DNA of 64,000 nucleotides from Pegea sp. RAD2-039 (Eukaryota; Chordata; Thaliacea; Salpida; Salpidae): positions 434,001 to 498,000 of the forward strand of contig JAQGEQ010000244.1 in assembly GCA_034620365.1 (NCBI GenBank). The letters are read 5' to 3'. The notes under the pieces were generated by a model. It was not told the DNA's origin, made no database searches, and saw nothing but the letters and a program-made list of their open reading frames with translations. Made by a program: the position numbers and the translations under genes. Each line of letters opens with the position of its first letter. Position 1 is the first letter of the stretch. Positions 22,937-35,879 of this stretch are shown piece after piece.

Positions 22937-24471
22937 CAAAATACAAAATAATAGTTATGTACTTTTACTAGATCATAAGAAACTATATTGATATTTGTTC
23001 ATTTTTTATAGTTTTCCTGATTAAAGAATTTCTTATTTCAACTTTTCAATAATATCATTCTACTAAAAGGTTTGAGAATTCAAAATGACTTTTTTCATCG
23101 ATAATAAAATTTATAATTTTTTCACCATTATCTTCTTTGGTACTTTAAGTTTTTGTGTTATGATATTGGTTGTTAATAAACCTAATTTTGAATAAAACGA
23201 TATTCATTTGCTTAACGAAGAAAAACAAACTAAAATCATGTACTTCCACAAATATTAAGATGAAATTGTTTAAGATGGATGTAATATCAAATTTAAAGTT
23301 TTCTACTAACATTTTTTAACTAACATTTTTACTTACTTATTAAGCTAATTAATTAAAAATTAATTCATTAAAAAGAATTAAAGTCTTAGTAATTCAAACA
23401 AAGCTTACTTGTTTAAAATACTTACGTTGAAAGTTTTATACTTTTAAAAGTTATATAATTAAAGATAAATAGTCAAGTCTAACGGTAAACACAAAGTTGG
23501 GCTTAGCACAGGAAGACAAAACTTGTATTCTCTAACTTAATATTAGGAATGACTTCAAGTAATTTTAAAACAACAATAATGAATGAAAATCAACCATTAT
23601 TATGAATAGCTCTGTAACAAAAAAGTCAAAATTTTGATGAAAACTCTAAATTCAAAGTTGAAATAATTATTTTACAAAACAAATCTAGAAAAAGTTCTAT
23701 TTTAATAAATATGAGATTGTTTACAAATTACATAGAAATTTAGATGTTGAAGATTTGTCATTTGAAACCATAAACACTCACTTAGTTCTTCTATACAGAT
23801 TTGCAATTATGTTTTTTCTTCGAAATTCTATTGAACAATTCTCATTCTAGCATTATGTGTAGCTTATTCTTTTTAATATCATTTCCGATCAAACGTTTGT
23901 TCTTATTATTTTTTATTTTCTGATCAAACATTTCACAAGCACACCAGCTACTGGATGATTTATTTTATACTTATTCAAAAGACTTAAAAATTAAAAATCA
24001 CATTTTCGGAAAAAACTTACAAATAGAATTATAAATTCTTAATTGATTCCTCAATACCCAATCAGCTATCAATATATTTAATATCTCCAAACTAACTGCT
24101 GTCATCGTCATTCTAAACATTTACTATTAGACATTTTATTTATTTATTTAATTATTATTTAAAACAATCCTAAGACTATTATGACGACCACTGGAAATGT
24201 TAAGTAACTGACGATGAATAAAAACATTTTTTAACTTTTACTATGTTTTCTTTTACTTTATATTATCTTATTTTCATTGATGGTTTATAATTTAACTATG
24301 CCTCTATAATGTTCCAAACATTTATACATTGATTTTAAAATGTTGTACTCAACATATTTCTATTATCGTTTTGATTTTCATTAAAACATAATTTTAACCT
24401 TTTACCTGATAATTTCAACAAAGTTTTATAACTACTTAAAGTAAGCAATATTATTTTCTTTTATTTTTCAG
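22937..24471. other. Non-coding part of macro-unit B
   Basis: Collinear with 9,454-10,999 and 36,651-38,183. It contains the second ELSECL-like relic near 23,780. No other feature. Confidence 0.6.
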
Positions 24472-24598
24472 TACATTTTGTTATATTAAGTGGCAAATGG
24501 AGGGTCACTTAGAGAAAACTAAAACTGAAACACAAAACAATCAAAGGTTGGAAAAGAAGTATGACATTCATACATGTTATACTTATGTTACGCTATAA
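24472..24598 (+). CDS. Plus-strand terminal-exon-like frame, copy B, open
   Basis: After TTTTATTTTTCAG (ending 24,471) one frame is open from the first full codon, through FCYIKWQMEGHLEKTKTETQ, to TAA at 24,596-24,598. The open frame through the acceptor in B and C, plus an in-frame length difference with A, supports a real last exon of about 41 codons. It converges on the long minus-strand gene about 80 bases away, and its AATAAA lies inside that gene's last codons. Upstream exons and function are unknown. Confidence 0.35.
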
Positions 24599-24679
24599 GC
24601 ATATACTACTAAAACACTTTATAAAAAACAGACAACAAATTTTACTTTTGATAAACATTAAAAGAGACACAAATCAATT

Positions 24680-27019
24680 TTAGACAAATAAAAATGGCAT
24701 TGTAGGTAGTTCGTTGAGTTTACTTAAAATATTTTTAAAGGTAATTTTTTTTCTATTTATTTTAGAGATATTTTCTAAGATTGATAAGTATTCATTCAAC
24801 AAATTGGTCTTCAAATTGAGAAAACAGCTTTGATTAAAATTTCTGCATACTTTTGCAACAGTTACTTGAATGCAGGTTATTAGTTTAAAAAAACATTCCT
24901 CATTAGATGGAGTAATTCTATCATCCAACAAGGTAGGCAAAATCTTCAAAAAAATGAAGAAGTTTTGTAATATTTCTACTATTAATTTAGCAGAATTTGA
25001 ATTATTTATCATCAAACTTCTTATCATTATCAGCCATCCTTCAAAATTTATCATACTTAAATTATTCCATCCAATACAACAATGGAAACACGTTCCGGTA
25101 AGAAAAAATTTTAACTTTTGTATTACAGCTCTCTTATGTTCTTTTGTATAATCGATAAACTTAGGAGCTAGCAAAGTAAACAACCAAACTTTTCGTTTTA
25201 GTAAAAATATTGATTTAAAAATTGGCTCAACTTCTTCCTTCTGAATTCGTGAATGCTGGTGAAATTTCAGGATTATATCCTTTTTCAAATCATTTATCTT
25301 TTTTGATTCTGTAGTAATAAAATCTACAGGCAATCTTAATAAATCATCCTGTAAGATAGAACTGATAAGACCAATTACACGATGTTTTTCTTTATCAAAG
25401 TATAAAAAAAAGTCTAAATAGTTTTGTGATGATTCTGGTTTTTCAATTTGAAAATTTGTGTATTCAAACGGAAATTCTGCAAAAGCAAATAACTCTAGTG
25501 TATTTTTAGATGGTGATAAAAGCAATTGATGCAATAAACAATCAAAAAACGTTTTAAGCATCACGTCTTTTACAAACAAGTTGTCATATTTCTTTGTTTT
25601 ATCAAGAATCTTATAAAACATTTTATCTAAAAGTTGACATTTTTCACCACTTGAGTACTCCTTTGTATGTTTTCTATTTAAAAAGCAATCTTGCGACTTT
25701 TTGCTAGCATTATTATTCAACAATTTTACTAAATAAATATTCAGTTGTTTCTTTAGAGCAAAAGCTAGAGTAACTAACAACAATATAATCCTCAGACTTT
25801 TAGAAATAGACCGGTATGTTTTTTGATCTCTAAAGCATTTTAAAATCGTTGAGTTTAATACTGAAAAAAGGAAAATGTTATTTATAAGAGAAATTAAACG
25901 TTCATTGCTAAGAAAAACTTGTTTTTCTTTTTCTACAAGACTTTCTCCCAGTTTGAACTCATAATGATTGAACTGTAATCTCTTATAGATAGTTTTGTTT
26001 ACACATAAACCGTTTGCAATCTTCTTCAATTCATTAGATTTACAGCCTGGAATTAATTTTTAAGAACAAACCAACTGTTTTTACCAATCAAAACAAACTA
26101 AAGCTGACGAAAGCGTAGTAATCAATGATTTCTCAGTCTCAATTACATGCTTGGTAAACTCAGTTTTGCATAATTTGTGAATCTCGTTTGAGCAAAAAGT
26201 TTGTCTAGGAACATATATTTGATTTCCATTTGATAAATGGACAAATAAAAGCAAGTCAGAATACATTATAAGTTCTCTAATAAATGTTGCTGCTTTCTCA
26301 TAAGCTGAAGAGTAATAAATTTGGCACTGATGAAAACAGATAGTTTTGTGAGCATACCCATCTAAAAATGACAGATATGTTTGCAATTTATTTAACCCAG
26401 ATTGAGAATGTGACGTATTTGTCGGGGATGAAGAGAAAGAAAAGTATTTTATCAACTCAGCAAATCTCTTATTAGTTTGTTTAAAGTTTGTTTTTGAAGT
26501 TGTTATAACCACGTTTAGAATTTGCGACAAGAAACATGAAAAAGCAATTGTCTTAAAGTTCAGCAAAGTTTTAGATGAATCCAAACCTTCAGCAATTATC
26601 AAACAATGTTTCAAAAGTTCCAAACAAACAAAATGTTCTTTCACTGATTTATCTTTATTTAAGGAATATGCCACTCCAAAGTGAAAAAATAGTTTTACTA
26701 AAACCATTTCATATGAAAAGTTACTAACATTGAAATCTTTTAGCTTAAATACCCTAACAAAATTATCATCTTGAGATATCCAATAAACGCATCCAGGTAA
26801 AGCAATTTTGTTTCTCAGAAAAAGATGAGACATGCAATCAAGTTTATCGGTATCAAAATTATCACGATTGTATTTATGTTGAAGTTCTAAATTATTTTTG
26901 AAAACTTCATTTGTAAAAATAAATTGAAACATTCTACCTTGCAAAATGTAGAACTTGTTTTCTTTTATCTTGTACTGTTTTACAAACTCGAAAAACTTAT
27001 TAGCTTTTAAACTAGACAT
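24680..27019 (-). pseudogene. Long gene of unknown function, copy B, two internal TAA stops
   Basis: The frame is continuous with that of copy C except for two stops about 30 bases apart: TTA to TAA after …LVCFDW, and TAC to TAA after …QLVCS. They split it into 312 residues (26,081-27,019) and a downstream open part ending at 24,680. There is no frameshift over 2,340 bases. It shares derived residues with C (for example KILDK) more than with A. The break differs from that in A, so the two copies died independently. Confidence 0.8.
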
Positions 27020-29017
27020 TTTTATGGATTATCAGTCTGTAAAAATGATTTGTACATCTTTAACATATGCAGAAGTATATAAGGAAACTATAAGGAAAAT
27101 ATAAAAATCAGTATCTTATACTGATTTGTTTAGCTTTACCTAAAGCATGAATAATTCAAATTGGTTAAATGTTAAATAATAGATAATGGGAGAACTTTTC
27201 AAAATACATCTATGCACTTCTCTTTTATTACTTCATAGACTTAAAATTAACAATAACTACAAACAGGACATCAAAGTTGTGGATGTGTAAATAGATAATA
27301 GTAAATAAAACATTAAAACTTCTACAAACACTTGAAAATATTTTTAAGTTATTGCTAAAAGGTATTTATTTATAAAAACTTGTAAAAAATTTTCAAAGTT
27401 TAGTTTTAAACTAATATCTAAACTTATTATAATATTGTTTTTTAGTTTACCACAAATTGTTGAAAAAATATACAAATTATGAGAAAAAACAGTTGCTAAA
27501 TAGAAATTAGAAAAAAATAAAATCCTACTGTAAAATCAAACATAAAAGTGTTTGTAAATATCTCCAAAGTCTTATAGTACTTTTATATAAAACAGTTGAT
27601 TAGTTTCATGTACAGTAAAAATAAACTATCATAGGTTGTAGAAATTGATAGATTTATTAAAATTATTCCCTGTTATTGGTTTCTACAATGATTTTTCAGT
27701 TTTTTCTAAATGATATGTTGACTCAAAAGTGTATTTTTAATTTAAGAATACATTTTAAAACTTACTGTTTCTAAACTGGGTTTTAAAATAACATTTTCCT
27801 CTATTTACATTAAAGTAGTAAATCTTTTAAAGCTTTTTCGTAGTGAACTTTTACTTATTTCTTCAATTTTTATAGCAGTTGAGCAATTAATAAACACCTT
27901 AGATACAAAAGTTTATTCTTTTAATGAAAACTTTACTATTAGCTCAAAATAAGAGAAAGCTGCTGATAAGATAACAACAAACACTAAAATTCAGCAAAAT
28001 TATTTTATTAAAAAACAAAATCTCTGTCAAACAGGTTTTGTTTGTCAAAATCTAAACTTATTTTATTGTTCTTTCTTCATACACATGAGCTTGTAGATTA
28101 AATTACAATGAATAATTTGTTGATTTGTATTTGTTAAGGATAATGAAGTATTGAATTATTTTTGTAAATTGGTGTCAGATAAAAATAACAAATTTTTTAA
28201 TAATTAAATTATAAAAAAGAATATATCTTTGGCTACTATTTTAATAAAGTTTTAGAAATTTGGTATCTACAAATTATATCTTAATTAATGAAAACATGCA
28301 TTATTGAAAAAATTGGTCTTAGTCTTGAACTTGGTATTGGTATTTTAATTTAAAAATAGTTTTACTCAGAAGACTAAGGCTTTGTTTTCAATACTCATGT
28401 TAACAACAACTGGAATTTTAAAAATAAAGACATTAACAACTTATTCAATTACCACAAAAATTACGATTTTGTTCGATTAAACTTATTTTTATCAGGAATT
28501 AAAATATAATAACTATATGTTGTCTTAAGACTTTTTGTAACTAATCAAATTTCAATTTAAGAATTTAATTTTGTTTTTTTAAGCTCTTTGAAATCTTCAT
28601 TTGTTTGTAATAGCAAAAACTAACTTAACATTTGTAATTAATAAAATGTGTTTTAAATGAATTCAGTTTTAAACTTTTTAAAAATAGCTTATTTCAAAAA
28701 ATTATAGAGCTAGTCAGCGAAAACAGAAAGAAAACCTAAATTAATTGTTAATTAAACTGTAAAATAGAAATGTCCTACCAAACAACAATTACAATATTGA
28801 AGCATTGACACTCAACGTATGCTACTATAAGGTTAGTTGAATTTACTTAACCAGGTTATTCAAATATATTTTTTAATATTCTTGGCAACAAAATAATTTA
28901 TTTAAATTTTGAAAAAACTTTTACTTCCTTCATATCATAAAATGATTAACTTTTTTTTGCTTAATAAAAATTATCAGAACTGATTTATTTCATAAATTTT
29001 GTATTTTGTAAAGTTTG
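27020..29017. other. Non-coding region, near-identical duplicate of 13,551-15,548
   Basis: Gene upstream region and intergenic sequence with no supportable feature. The same 13,469 bp offset holds at 13,550/27,019, 15,549/29,018 and 17,425/30,894, so there is no net indel over about 3.9 kb. Confidence 0.65.
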
Positions 29018-29277
29018 ATGGACAACAAAAAAATTTATCGGAAGCGAAAGTTGTTATCAACTGAAAGTAACATCGACAATGTAACATGAAAAAAGAAACA
29101 TTCAAATAAATTATTTAATGCAGAGGATGGTTGGAACGAAATTATCGTTGATGAAATTACTTGTAACAATGAAATAGAAAATATAACAAAGAAGAGTAAT
29201 TCGTCAACCAAAAGTAATCAATCAGCAGAAGTAGTAAACGAAGAAAAAAAAATGTTTGCTTAAAAAGTTTCAAATTG
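29018..29277 (+). pseudogene. Zinc-finger gene remnant, copy C, fingers deleted
   Basis: Same remnant as at 15,549, with identical deletion breakpoints and the same early TGA. Confidence 0.85.
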
Positions 29278-30893
29278 CAAAAAAGAAATTAATATTTGTA
29301 AATCTATGAACTAAAAAATATAAAAACTGCAGAAAATTAGCTGATTAAAATAATCAAAATGTTAAAATGTTGGAATGAGTTTCAACTTTCCAGTTTGGTG
29401 ATTCTGGATATTTTAGATGCATAGTAGAATATCTACAAATAGGAACTCCTACAGCTTTATTAATAACATTTTAAAAATACAAATTAATGATCTTTTTTTT
29501 AACTCATCAAATATTTATCCACCAGTACGACAAAGTAATTTCAAAATAGTGCTTTCAAAAAAAGTGATTTAAAAACGTTTAAAAGAAAAGATGAAAATTT
29601 AAAGAAATTCAAATGTCTTTATAAATGACACCACTTGGTGTTAGACAATATTTCTATTATTTGCTGTTGTAACTAGAAATTATTTAAATAATTAATCAAA
29701 AACCTCCAAAAAATATAATTTTTGCAACAAGATACTGAAAAGTTAATATTGGAATAATATTTTGTAGATCAACTTATTTAGAAAAATATCATTATTTTAA
29801 AAATAATTTTGATTTTTATAATATTATTTAACAATGAAAAATTCTTTTTTGTTTTTGTTTTTCATATCTCAGTTAAATTTATTCATTATTTCTAAACTCA
29901 TCAACTTTTAGCACAAACGTAAAGTTATTTTTTATTACAATAAGTAGTTAAAGTTTGTGTTTCAAATTAAGATAACTCGGAATCAAGAAATTCATTTCCA
30001 TGAAGTTAATTTCCAACTGCTAGTTAGTTTACTTCATGTTTTTTAATAAAATTTTCGATTAAAGTATTAACAAATATTTTATTAAAATCTTTAGTTTAGT
30101 ATAAATATAATAAACCGATTTACTCTTAGATTCTCTTACTGTAAATTAGGTTTAAATATATAAATTATTCTAAAGAAGTTTTGATAACAGTTGCATTTTG
30201 CTTGAATTAATTTTTACTGTTATAATACCTAAATTTAAAAGAACATTATAGTCTATCAAGTTAGGTTGAATAAAAGATAAATAAGATGGTTACAGAAAAA
30301 GGTAGATTAACTTTTATATTCAAATAATATTTTTTCCTTTAAAATTTCAACATTTTTCCATATTTTATTGAAAAAATTACTATAAAATAAAAAAACCTTT
30401 CACTTCAGTTTTTCTTGTTAATGATAATCAATTCTAATTAAAATCATGTTTTAATTTGAATACAATTGTTGATTCGTTTATAGCAGATGATCTTCAATAT
30501 CTAATAAAAATATTTTTTCATTTCAATCAAAAATTTTAACTTTAAAATAAAAAGCTTGAATGGCTATTAGTTAGTTGTATGTTATCTTTTGTGATCAGCA
30601 ACATAATTGCCACTATTAAAACATCTTTGCTGTATTTTCTTCATCATTTTATTCTTGCTTTATAACGTCACTTAGTTCCCATGTTTCGTTGAAGTCATTA
30701 TTAAATAATTATTATTTTTTCGTTTCGAAAAATATTTGATAGAAAAAAAGTTTAAATAACAAAGAATGGACAAAAGAAAATAAGATAATTCAAATAAAAT
30801 TATCACTAATAACCATTATTACAAACTAACAAAATAAAATGATACTTTCTTCAATGGCATTAATAAAAAAATAAATAAAGTTAGTTTTTTAAG
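29278..30893. other. Non-coding part of macro-unit C
   Basis: Almost identical to 15,809-17,424. Nothing further is seen. Confidence 0.65.
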
Positions 30894-31211
30894 ATGGTTC
30901 ATCAATATATATCTACAAATTGTTTATTTCAAAATCTTCTGCGTTTTGAAGAAGTAATACGTCTAATGTTTCATAATATTTCTTTTACTATCATCTCTTT
31001 CGATCTAATAACTGTCAAAACAAAAGTCTTTTTTATTAATTACATTCTCCTTTATAAGGTTGGTTTACTTAGAACTGTTAGAAAATGTTTTCCTTTGACA
31101 ACAATTTTTAAATATTTTTTTTTACATTTGGATGGTTATTACTTTTTAGATTATAATTTTCAAAGGACAAGATCAAAAGTTGCTGTGAATATATTTTTCA
31201 ATTCTGTATAA
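30894..31211 (+). other. Conserved 105-codon open frame, copy C (coding doubtful)
   Basis: Differs from copy B by an I/T change and a different last residue. Coding doubtful for the reasons given at 4,171. Confidence 0.2.
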
Positions 31212-31423
31212 TTTTAATCAAAACGTAGTGAAGTATTGTAAAAACAATTTATTGAAATTAGTTGAATTCGTTTTTAAAAATTAGCTTTTAATTTAATGCA
31301 AAATAAACATTAATTTATTTTTTATAAACAGTTTATTGAAGATTAGAAATTACAAAACTTTTATAAAACAACTAATTGAAATAATAAATTTATTACAAAA
31401 TTACAAATGGTAAAATTTCATTG

Positions 31424-31575
31424 TAAAAGCTCAGACGAAAACGGTGATATAGGATGTGCTATGAGTGATGATATTAAAAAAAAGTAAAAGAAAATGAGAC
31501 GAAAGAAACTAATCGAGCAACACAAAGTGAAATGCAAAATAAAAAGCTGTTAAAGTTTCTCTCTTTTTTTGAAAG
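31424..31575 (+). other. Conserved island, copy C
   Basis: Counterpart of 4,700-4,850, with the GCTCGGCCG start changed to GCTCAGACG, which weakens the small hairpin. The GAGTGATGATATT part is unchanged. Confidence 0.3.
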
Positions 31576-31750
31576 TAGTTTTTCTTCTCTTCAGTTTATT
31601 TCAGAAAATAAACCACCGTTTAGAACAAGAAAATATGATATATTTCATCTATTAAATACGTTGTGCTAATTAATATATCTTCATATGTTAGTATTAATGA
31701 CAAGAGTTGAAAATAATATATTTGCAGAATGTCAATTTTTTGATTAAATT

Positions 31751-31866
31751 AATCGACACATTGTCGATTTCAAAATTAACAAATGTTACTGCGGAGGTTC
31801 ACTAACAGAAGAAATTATTTCTCTGTTTTATCATTTTATTTTGATCTAGTATTTGTCCGGAGAAAA
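31751..31866 (+). repeat. Dispersed repeat core, copy C
   Basis: Hairpin AATCGAC-ACATT-GTCGATT (31,751-31,769), then CTAGTATTTGTCCGGAGAAA from about 31,846. The arms are perfect 7-bp but with outer A-T pairs swapped relative to TATCGAC/GTCGATA, so pairing is kept although the sequence changed. Confidence 0.65.
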
Positions 31867-32378
31867 GTTATTTTCTATCTTTTATTTTTTTCCAAACGTT
31901 TCATTTATTAAAAACTGTTAGACAATATTTATATCTTTGACATCAGTCTTATAGAAGATTATATCTTACCTGTAGTTGCAAAATACTTTTTAGTTTTAAT
32001 TTTTCAAGTAATTCTTAAAAACTAAATCTATTTAAAGTACTTTTTATCTGAAGCTAGTTTTATGAAGCTGAATATAACTTATATAAATACAAAAAAGAAT
32101 GTTTTATAAGTTCAACGTATTTGAGCTAGAGTATTCATCTAACAGATCTAAATAAAATTATCTATTAATTTGCTAACTTTGCTAACCATCTTAGACTAAC
32201 AATAAGACTTTATTATTTCTGATCAAAGTCAACGTTGTTATATTAAGTCATTATAAAATCAAGTTTAATTAAAGTTGCCATAACTGAAAATTATTCTTAA
32301 ATTTTGTCATCTATACAGATCTTGTCGTAATACTTTCTTTCTGAAATTACTAAAATTAATCAGCTGGAAAAAATTTGC

Positions 32379-32443
32379 AAAAACATAGCCTAAAGCAATA
32401 GAAGGTTTTTAAAATAATTTATCGGCAGCGACGTCTAGCGTCA
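32379..32443 (+). repeat. ACATAGCC/GACGTCTAGCGTC core, copy 4
   Basis: Intact hairpin at 32,430-32,442. Flanks collinear with unit A. Confidence 0.5.
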
Positions 32444-33853
32444 AGTTTTTCAAGTAGAAAAAACAAAAACCTAAAACAGTTTTTTTCTAATTTTATATAA
32501 TAACGCTTTTAGTTAAACCAACAATTTTATTATTAGGTAAAGCCCTTTTCTGTAGATCAAGTTTTTATATTAATACTTTAGATCAATACATTTTATAAAG
32601 TAAAGTTTAATATTTTCACACAAAAACTTAAGTTAAGAAGAAAACAAGAATGTTTTCGAAAAGACGAATTTATATTTATAATAACTGTGACAGTAATAAG
32701 AAAAACATTCTATTGTCAACTAAGATTAGTAATCTGTGGAAAGTTGTTTAAACTCATATTCTATGCAACTAGAAAAAGGTTAAATTAAACTGTTAAAAAA
32801 TCTTATTTGGGTTGCAATTAGAAAAATGCAGGTAAAAAAAGCCAAAAAAAAATTCAGCAGATCATTTAAAGACGCGTCTTTTTACTTGAATAATTTCGAT
32901 TTTCTTTTAAATTATATTCGTAACTTAGTTTTTTAATCTTATTACAAATTTTTGAACAAAATGTCTTTACAAAAAGTTATTTCTTACAAGCAGACAGAAA
33001 GATATTCATTTCAACTCTCACAAAACGCTTTTCAGTTTTAACAGATTCACCACAAAATATTAATAATTAATTTTCAATAATTTGACTTTTCGATATAGTT
33101 ATGACTTTTAATAAGACTTTGTTTAACAAATGTTGATCATCAAAAACACTTTATTTAATTGTTGAACAAGTGTCACCGTAGAGTTTGTAAAGAGTTTCGA
33201 AGCTGTACATTGAGATTCAACTTTCTCAGGCATGCCATCTACAGTTTGGTTTTTGTGAAAAGTTTTTGAACGATTTTATTCAATAATCTACCTAAATTTA
33301 AATACAAAAAAACAGATTATGAATTAGCAAACCTTTTCCAAATGCATACCAAAGGCATAAATTGAGACTTTACTAGTTTGGTAATCATTCAAATAATTTC
33401 TTCTCCTGAAAAAACAGCTTCTAATGATATAATACTTTATTTACTATGAAGTTAGTGAATTAAAAGTTTATATTAGTTTTACTATTAGAAAGTTTTCTTA
33501 GCTAGCATAACCAAAGGTTTGTTAGCTTAGAACACACTAAACATTAATTAGAAATGATATTACATTTTAATAAAGGAATTAGCACCAGAAAATAAATGTT
33601 GAATTATATGCTTGAATTATAGATTTATTTGTATATATTTTTAAATCCATTCAAACTATCCTGCAATTTAAAAAAAGAATTTAAAAATATTAGTGAGTTA
33701 AATTACAGGATCGAAGAATTACTTAAAAAAAGCATCAATTAACGACTTGTCAAAGATAACTAAAAATTACTTAAGAACCTATTAAATATTGAAAGTCACA
33801 TAAAAAAAATTAAACTTTATTATGAAAGTATTTAAAAGAAACTTAATTTTTAA

Positions 33854-33872
33854 AATCGACCATTTGTCGATA
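33854..33872 (-). repeat. Dispersed hairpin AATCGAC-CATTT-GTCGATA
   Basis: Inverted copy equivalent to 6,777; the outermost pair is now A-A. The upstream ~33,400-33,770 holds a further repeat with CATTCAAACTATCCTGCAAT (near 33,649), which recurs at ~49,230 and ~53,360. Confidence 0.65.
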
Positions 33873-34159
33873 GAATAATCCGATAAATACAACTAACAAA
33901 AACAGCAAACTTAAAAACTATAACTATTTGAATGTTTCAATTGAAATAATTAATTGACGTGATGATCAATTTGACATCAAATATTTGTCGATATTATAGT
34001 TTTTGAATTATGAAAAAATTGTGGTTGTTCGATTACGTCACTATAAATTGAAGTGTTATTGAGTAATGAAATAAGTTTTAACTAAATTCAAATTTCAAAA
34101 TTATGCTTAAAATTCAATTGAGTTTGTCAGATTTTAACAAATATTTTCAAATTCATTTT

Positions 34160-35100
34160 TCATGAATTGCTGGATAATTTGAAATGATATAAAAATAGAA
34201 AAAGTAATATAAACTAGAAATAAAGTTTTATTAAACTCACTACTTACAGTTACTTTGTTTATTGACTTTTTTACTACCCACTAATTTTATTGATCTTCTC
34301 TAAAAAACAAATATAAAAAATATTTTTAGATAGTAATTCTTGTAACTTTTATTAATTCAAATCACCATCCTGTTGAATACAATGACAAATAACAATTTCT
34401 TTAAAATTCAAAAACTATAAGATCGACAAATCTTTGATGACAAATTATAATTCACGAAACCTAATTTTTTGATTAAAACATTCAAGCAGTTTTAAATTTG
34501 AAAGTTTGTTCGAATTAATTCTTATATTTGGATTTATCTATCGACATATAGTCGATGTCAAAAATTTACAACAAATTTTTATGGTTTCTGAAATTAAGGA
34601 ATATTTTTCATTATAAAAACGTTCCTTCATCTAGTATTTGTCCGGAGAAAAATATATTTTTCGAAAATTATTATTCATTTCATAAATTTGAACTATTTAT
34701 AATAAGAAGAAAAATTTTGTGTGTCGAAAAAAAAGATAAAAACAAATTGTTGTTGCTAATTTTGATTAACTTATTTGAGATTTTTCTAATTTTCATTAAA
34801 ACTATTTTTCGATATTTTTTAAGGTATGATTTGTAAGTTTGAAATCACTAAGTTGAGTAAATTTTTTGTAACCGACTATTAATTTTTAATTACAAATCTC
34901 AATACAAGTGTTATTGAAAAAAGTAATAGAATGTTTTGTAAGGTCAAAGTCATTGAATAACACTATTTGTCTAACAGATCTAAGGATACAGCATTTATAA
35001 TTTTATCAAAAATGAGAATCAAACAGCTCTATCGACATCTTTTGACTGAAAAACTAGATAGAAAAATGCAATTATATTTTACAAAATTTTTAATTTAAAG
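34160..35100 (+). repeat. Near-complete forward copy of the dispersed repeat (unit C)
   Basis: Collinear with 7,080-8,020. The hairpin TATCGAC-ATATA-GTCGATG is at 34,539-34,557, with the CTAGTATTTGTCCGGAGAAA module starting about 90 bases later at ~34,630. The 93-codon frame across it differs from the unit A one by only two residues; I still regard it as repeat sequence. Confidence 0.65.
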
Positions 35101-35385
35101 TTTAATAAAAGAAATTGTATTAAAATTGGGTCAAACTGCAAGTAATTGGTTGATGTCAACTTTAGTCTGACTATTAATTAATTGACAAAGTAGAAATTGT
35201 TTTAAAAGATGAAAGATTTGATATGATCCTAATTTTCATTCCTTATTTTAAAATTCTACCGATGAATTTTTATGCAAGTACTTGAAAAGGGGTTTCTAGT
35301 ATAAAATGTTCGTGATAAAATTGAAACAACTTATGCTTATCTGATATTTGCTATTTTGATAATGCTATTTATCAGATTAGTATAT

Positions 35386-35388
35386 CAC

Positions 35389-35433
<45 letters not shown>
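35386..35433 (+). repeat. CAC(CAT)15 trinucleotide expansion
   Basis: A perfect run of 15 CAT after one CAC. Unit A has just two CAT at the homologous place (8,310-8,315). Read in the frame open upstream of the signal-peptide ORF it would encode 16 histidines. It lies before the ATG I prefer, so it is more likely in the leader or promoter. Confidence 0.95.
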
Positions 35434-35454
35434 TCTATTAGAAGACAAAAACCA

Positions 35455-35667
35455 ATGAGGATATTATACTTAATAACTTTTTTATTAATAACAACTGTAA
35501 TAAAAGGCTTGAGTGACGTCATTTGTATCGAGGCCATTAAAACTCCTCTTAAATATTGTGATGAAGTCATTATTTTTGAAACTATTAAAGCAGTGATAAA
35601 TTTCATCACAGTTAATCATAATAACTTCAAAATAATTTCATTGATAACTCTAATATTGATAAAATAG
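35455..35667 (+). CDS. Short ORF with signal-peptide-like N-terminus, copy C
   Basis: Seventy codons starting MRILYLITFL, the same length as copy A, with the two cysteines kept (CIEA and KYCDE). About eight residues differ, including a Lys in the hydrophobic region (ITTVIKG for ITTVIIG), which weakens the signal peptide. It may be a first exon only. Unit B lacks the gene and unit D ends before it. Confidence 0.35.
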   Translation: MRILYLITFLLITTVIKGLSDVICIEAIKTPLKYCDEVIIFETIKAVINFITVNHNNFKIISLITLILIK

Positions 35668-35748
35668 TTTACTGGCATAGTAAGAATTATAAAGTTGCAT
35701 AACAATGAACTGAAATAGTTTTCAAAAAATCCTAAAACAATAATTAAA

Positions 35749-35815
35749 TTGACGCCGAAAATGTGACTTTTGATTTTGTCGCCGACTCAGGTTTCTCGTT
35801 CCGAAGCTACATAAT
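35749..35815 (+). other. GC-richer island, copy C
   Basis: Counterpart of 8,632-8,700. GACGCCGAAAA and GTCGCCGACTC are unchanged. Confidence 0.35.
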
Positions 35816-35879
35816 TTTAAGTAAAGTAGTTTTATAAATAGTTCTAGTTTTATAATCAGCTAGTATAAATTTTGCTTTC

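Larger units (their letters stand above)
15549..29017. repeat. Macro-unit B of the tandem array
   Basis: The second copy, 13,469 bp to the equivalent point in C. It differs from A and C in two ways. The zinc-finger locus is gutted by two deletions shared with C. About 2.6 kb (19,860-22,500) is an alternative set of repeats in place of the signal-peptide ORF and tRNA-like element. The long gene has two stops. Confidence 0.9.
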
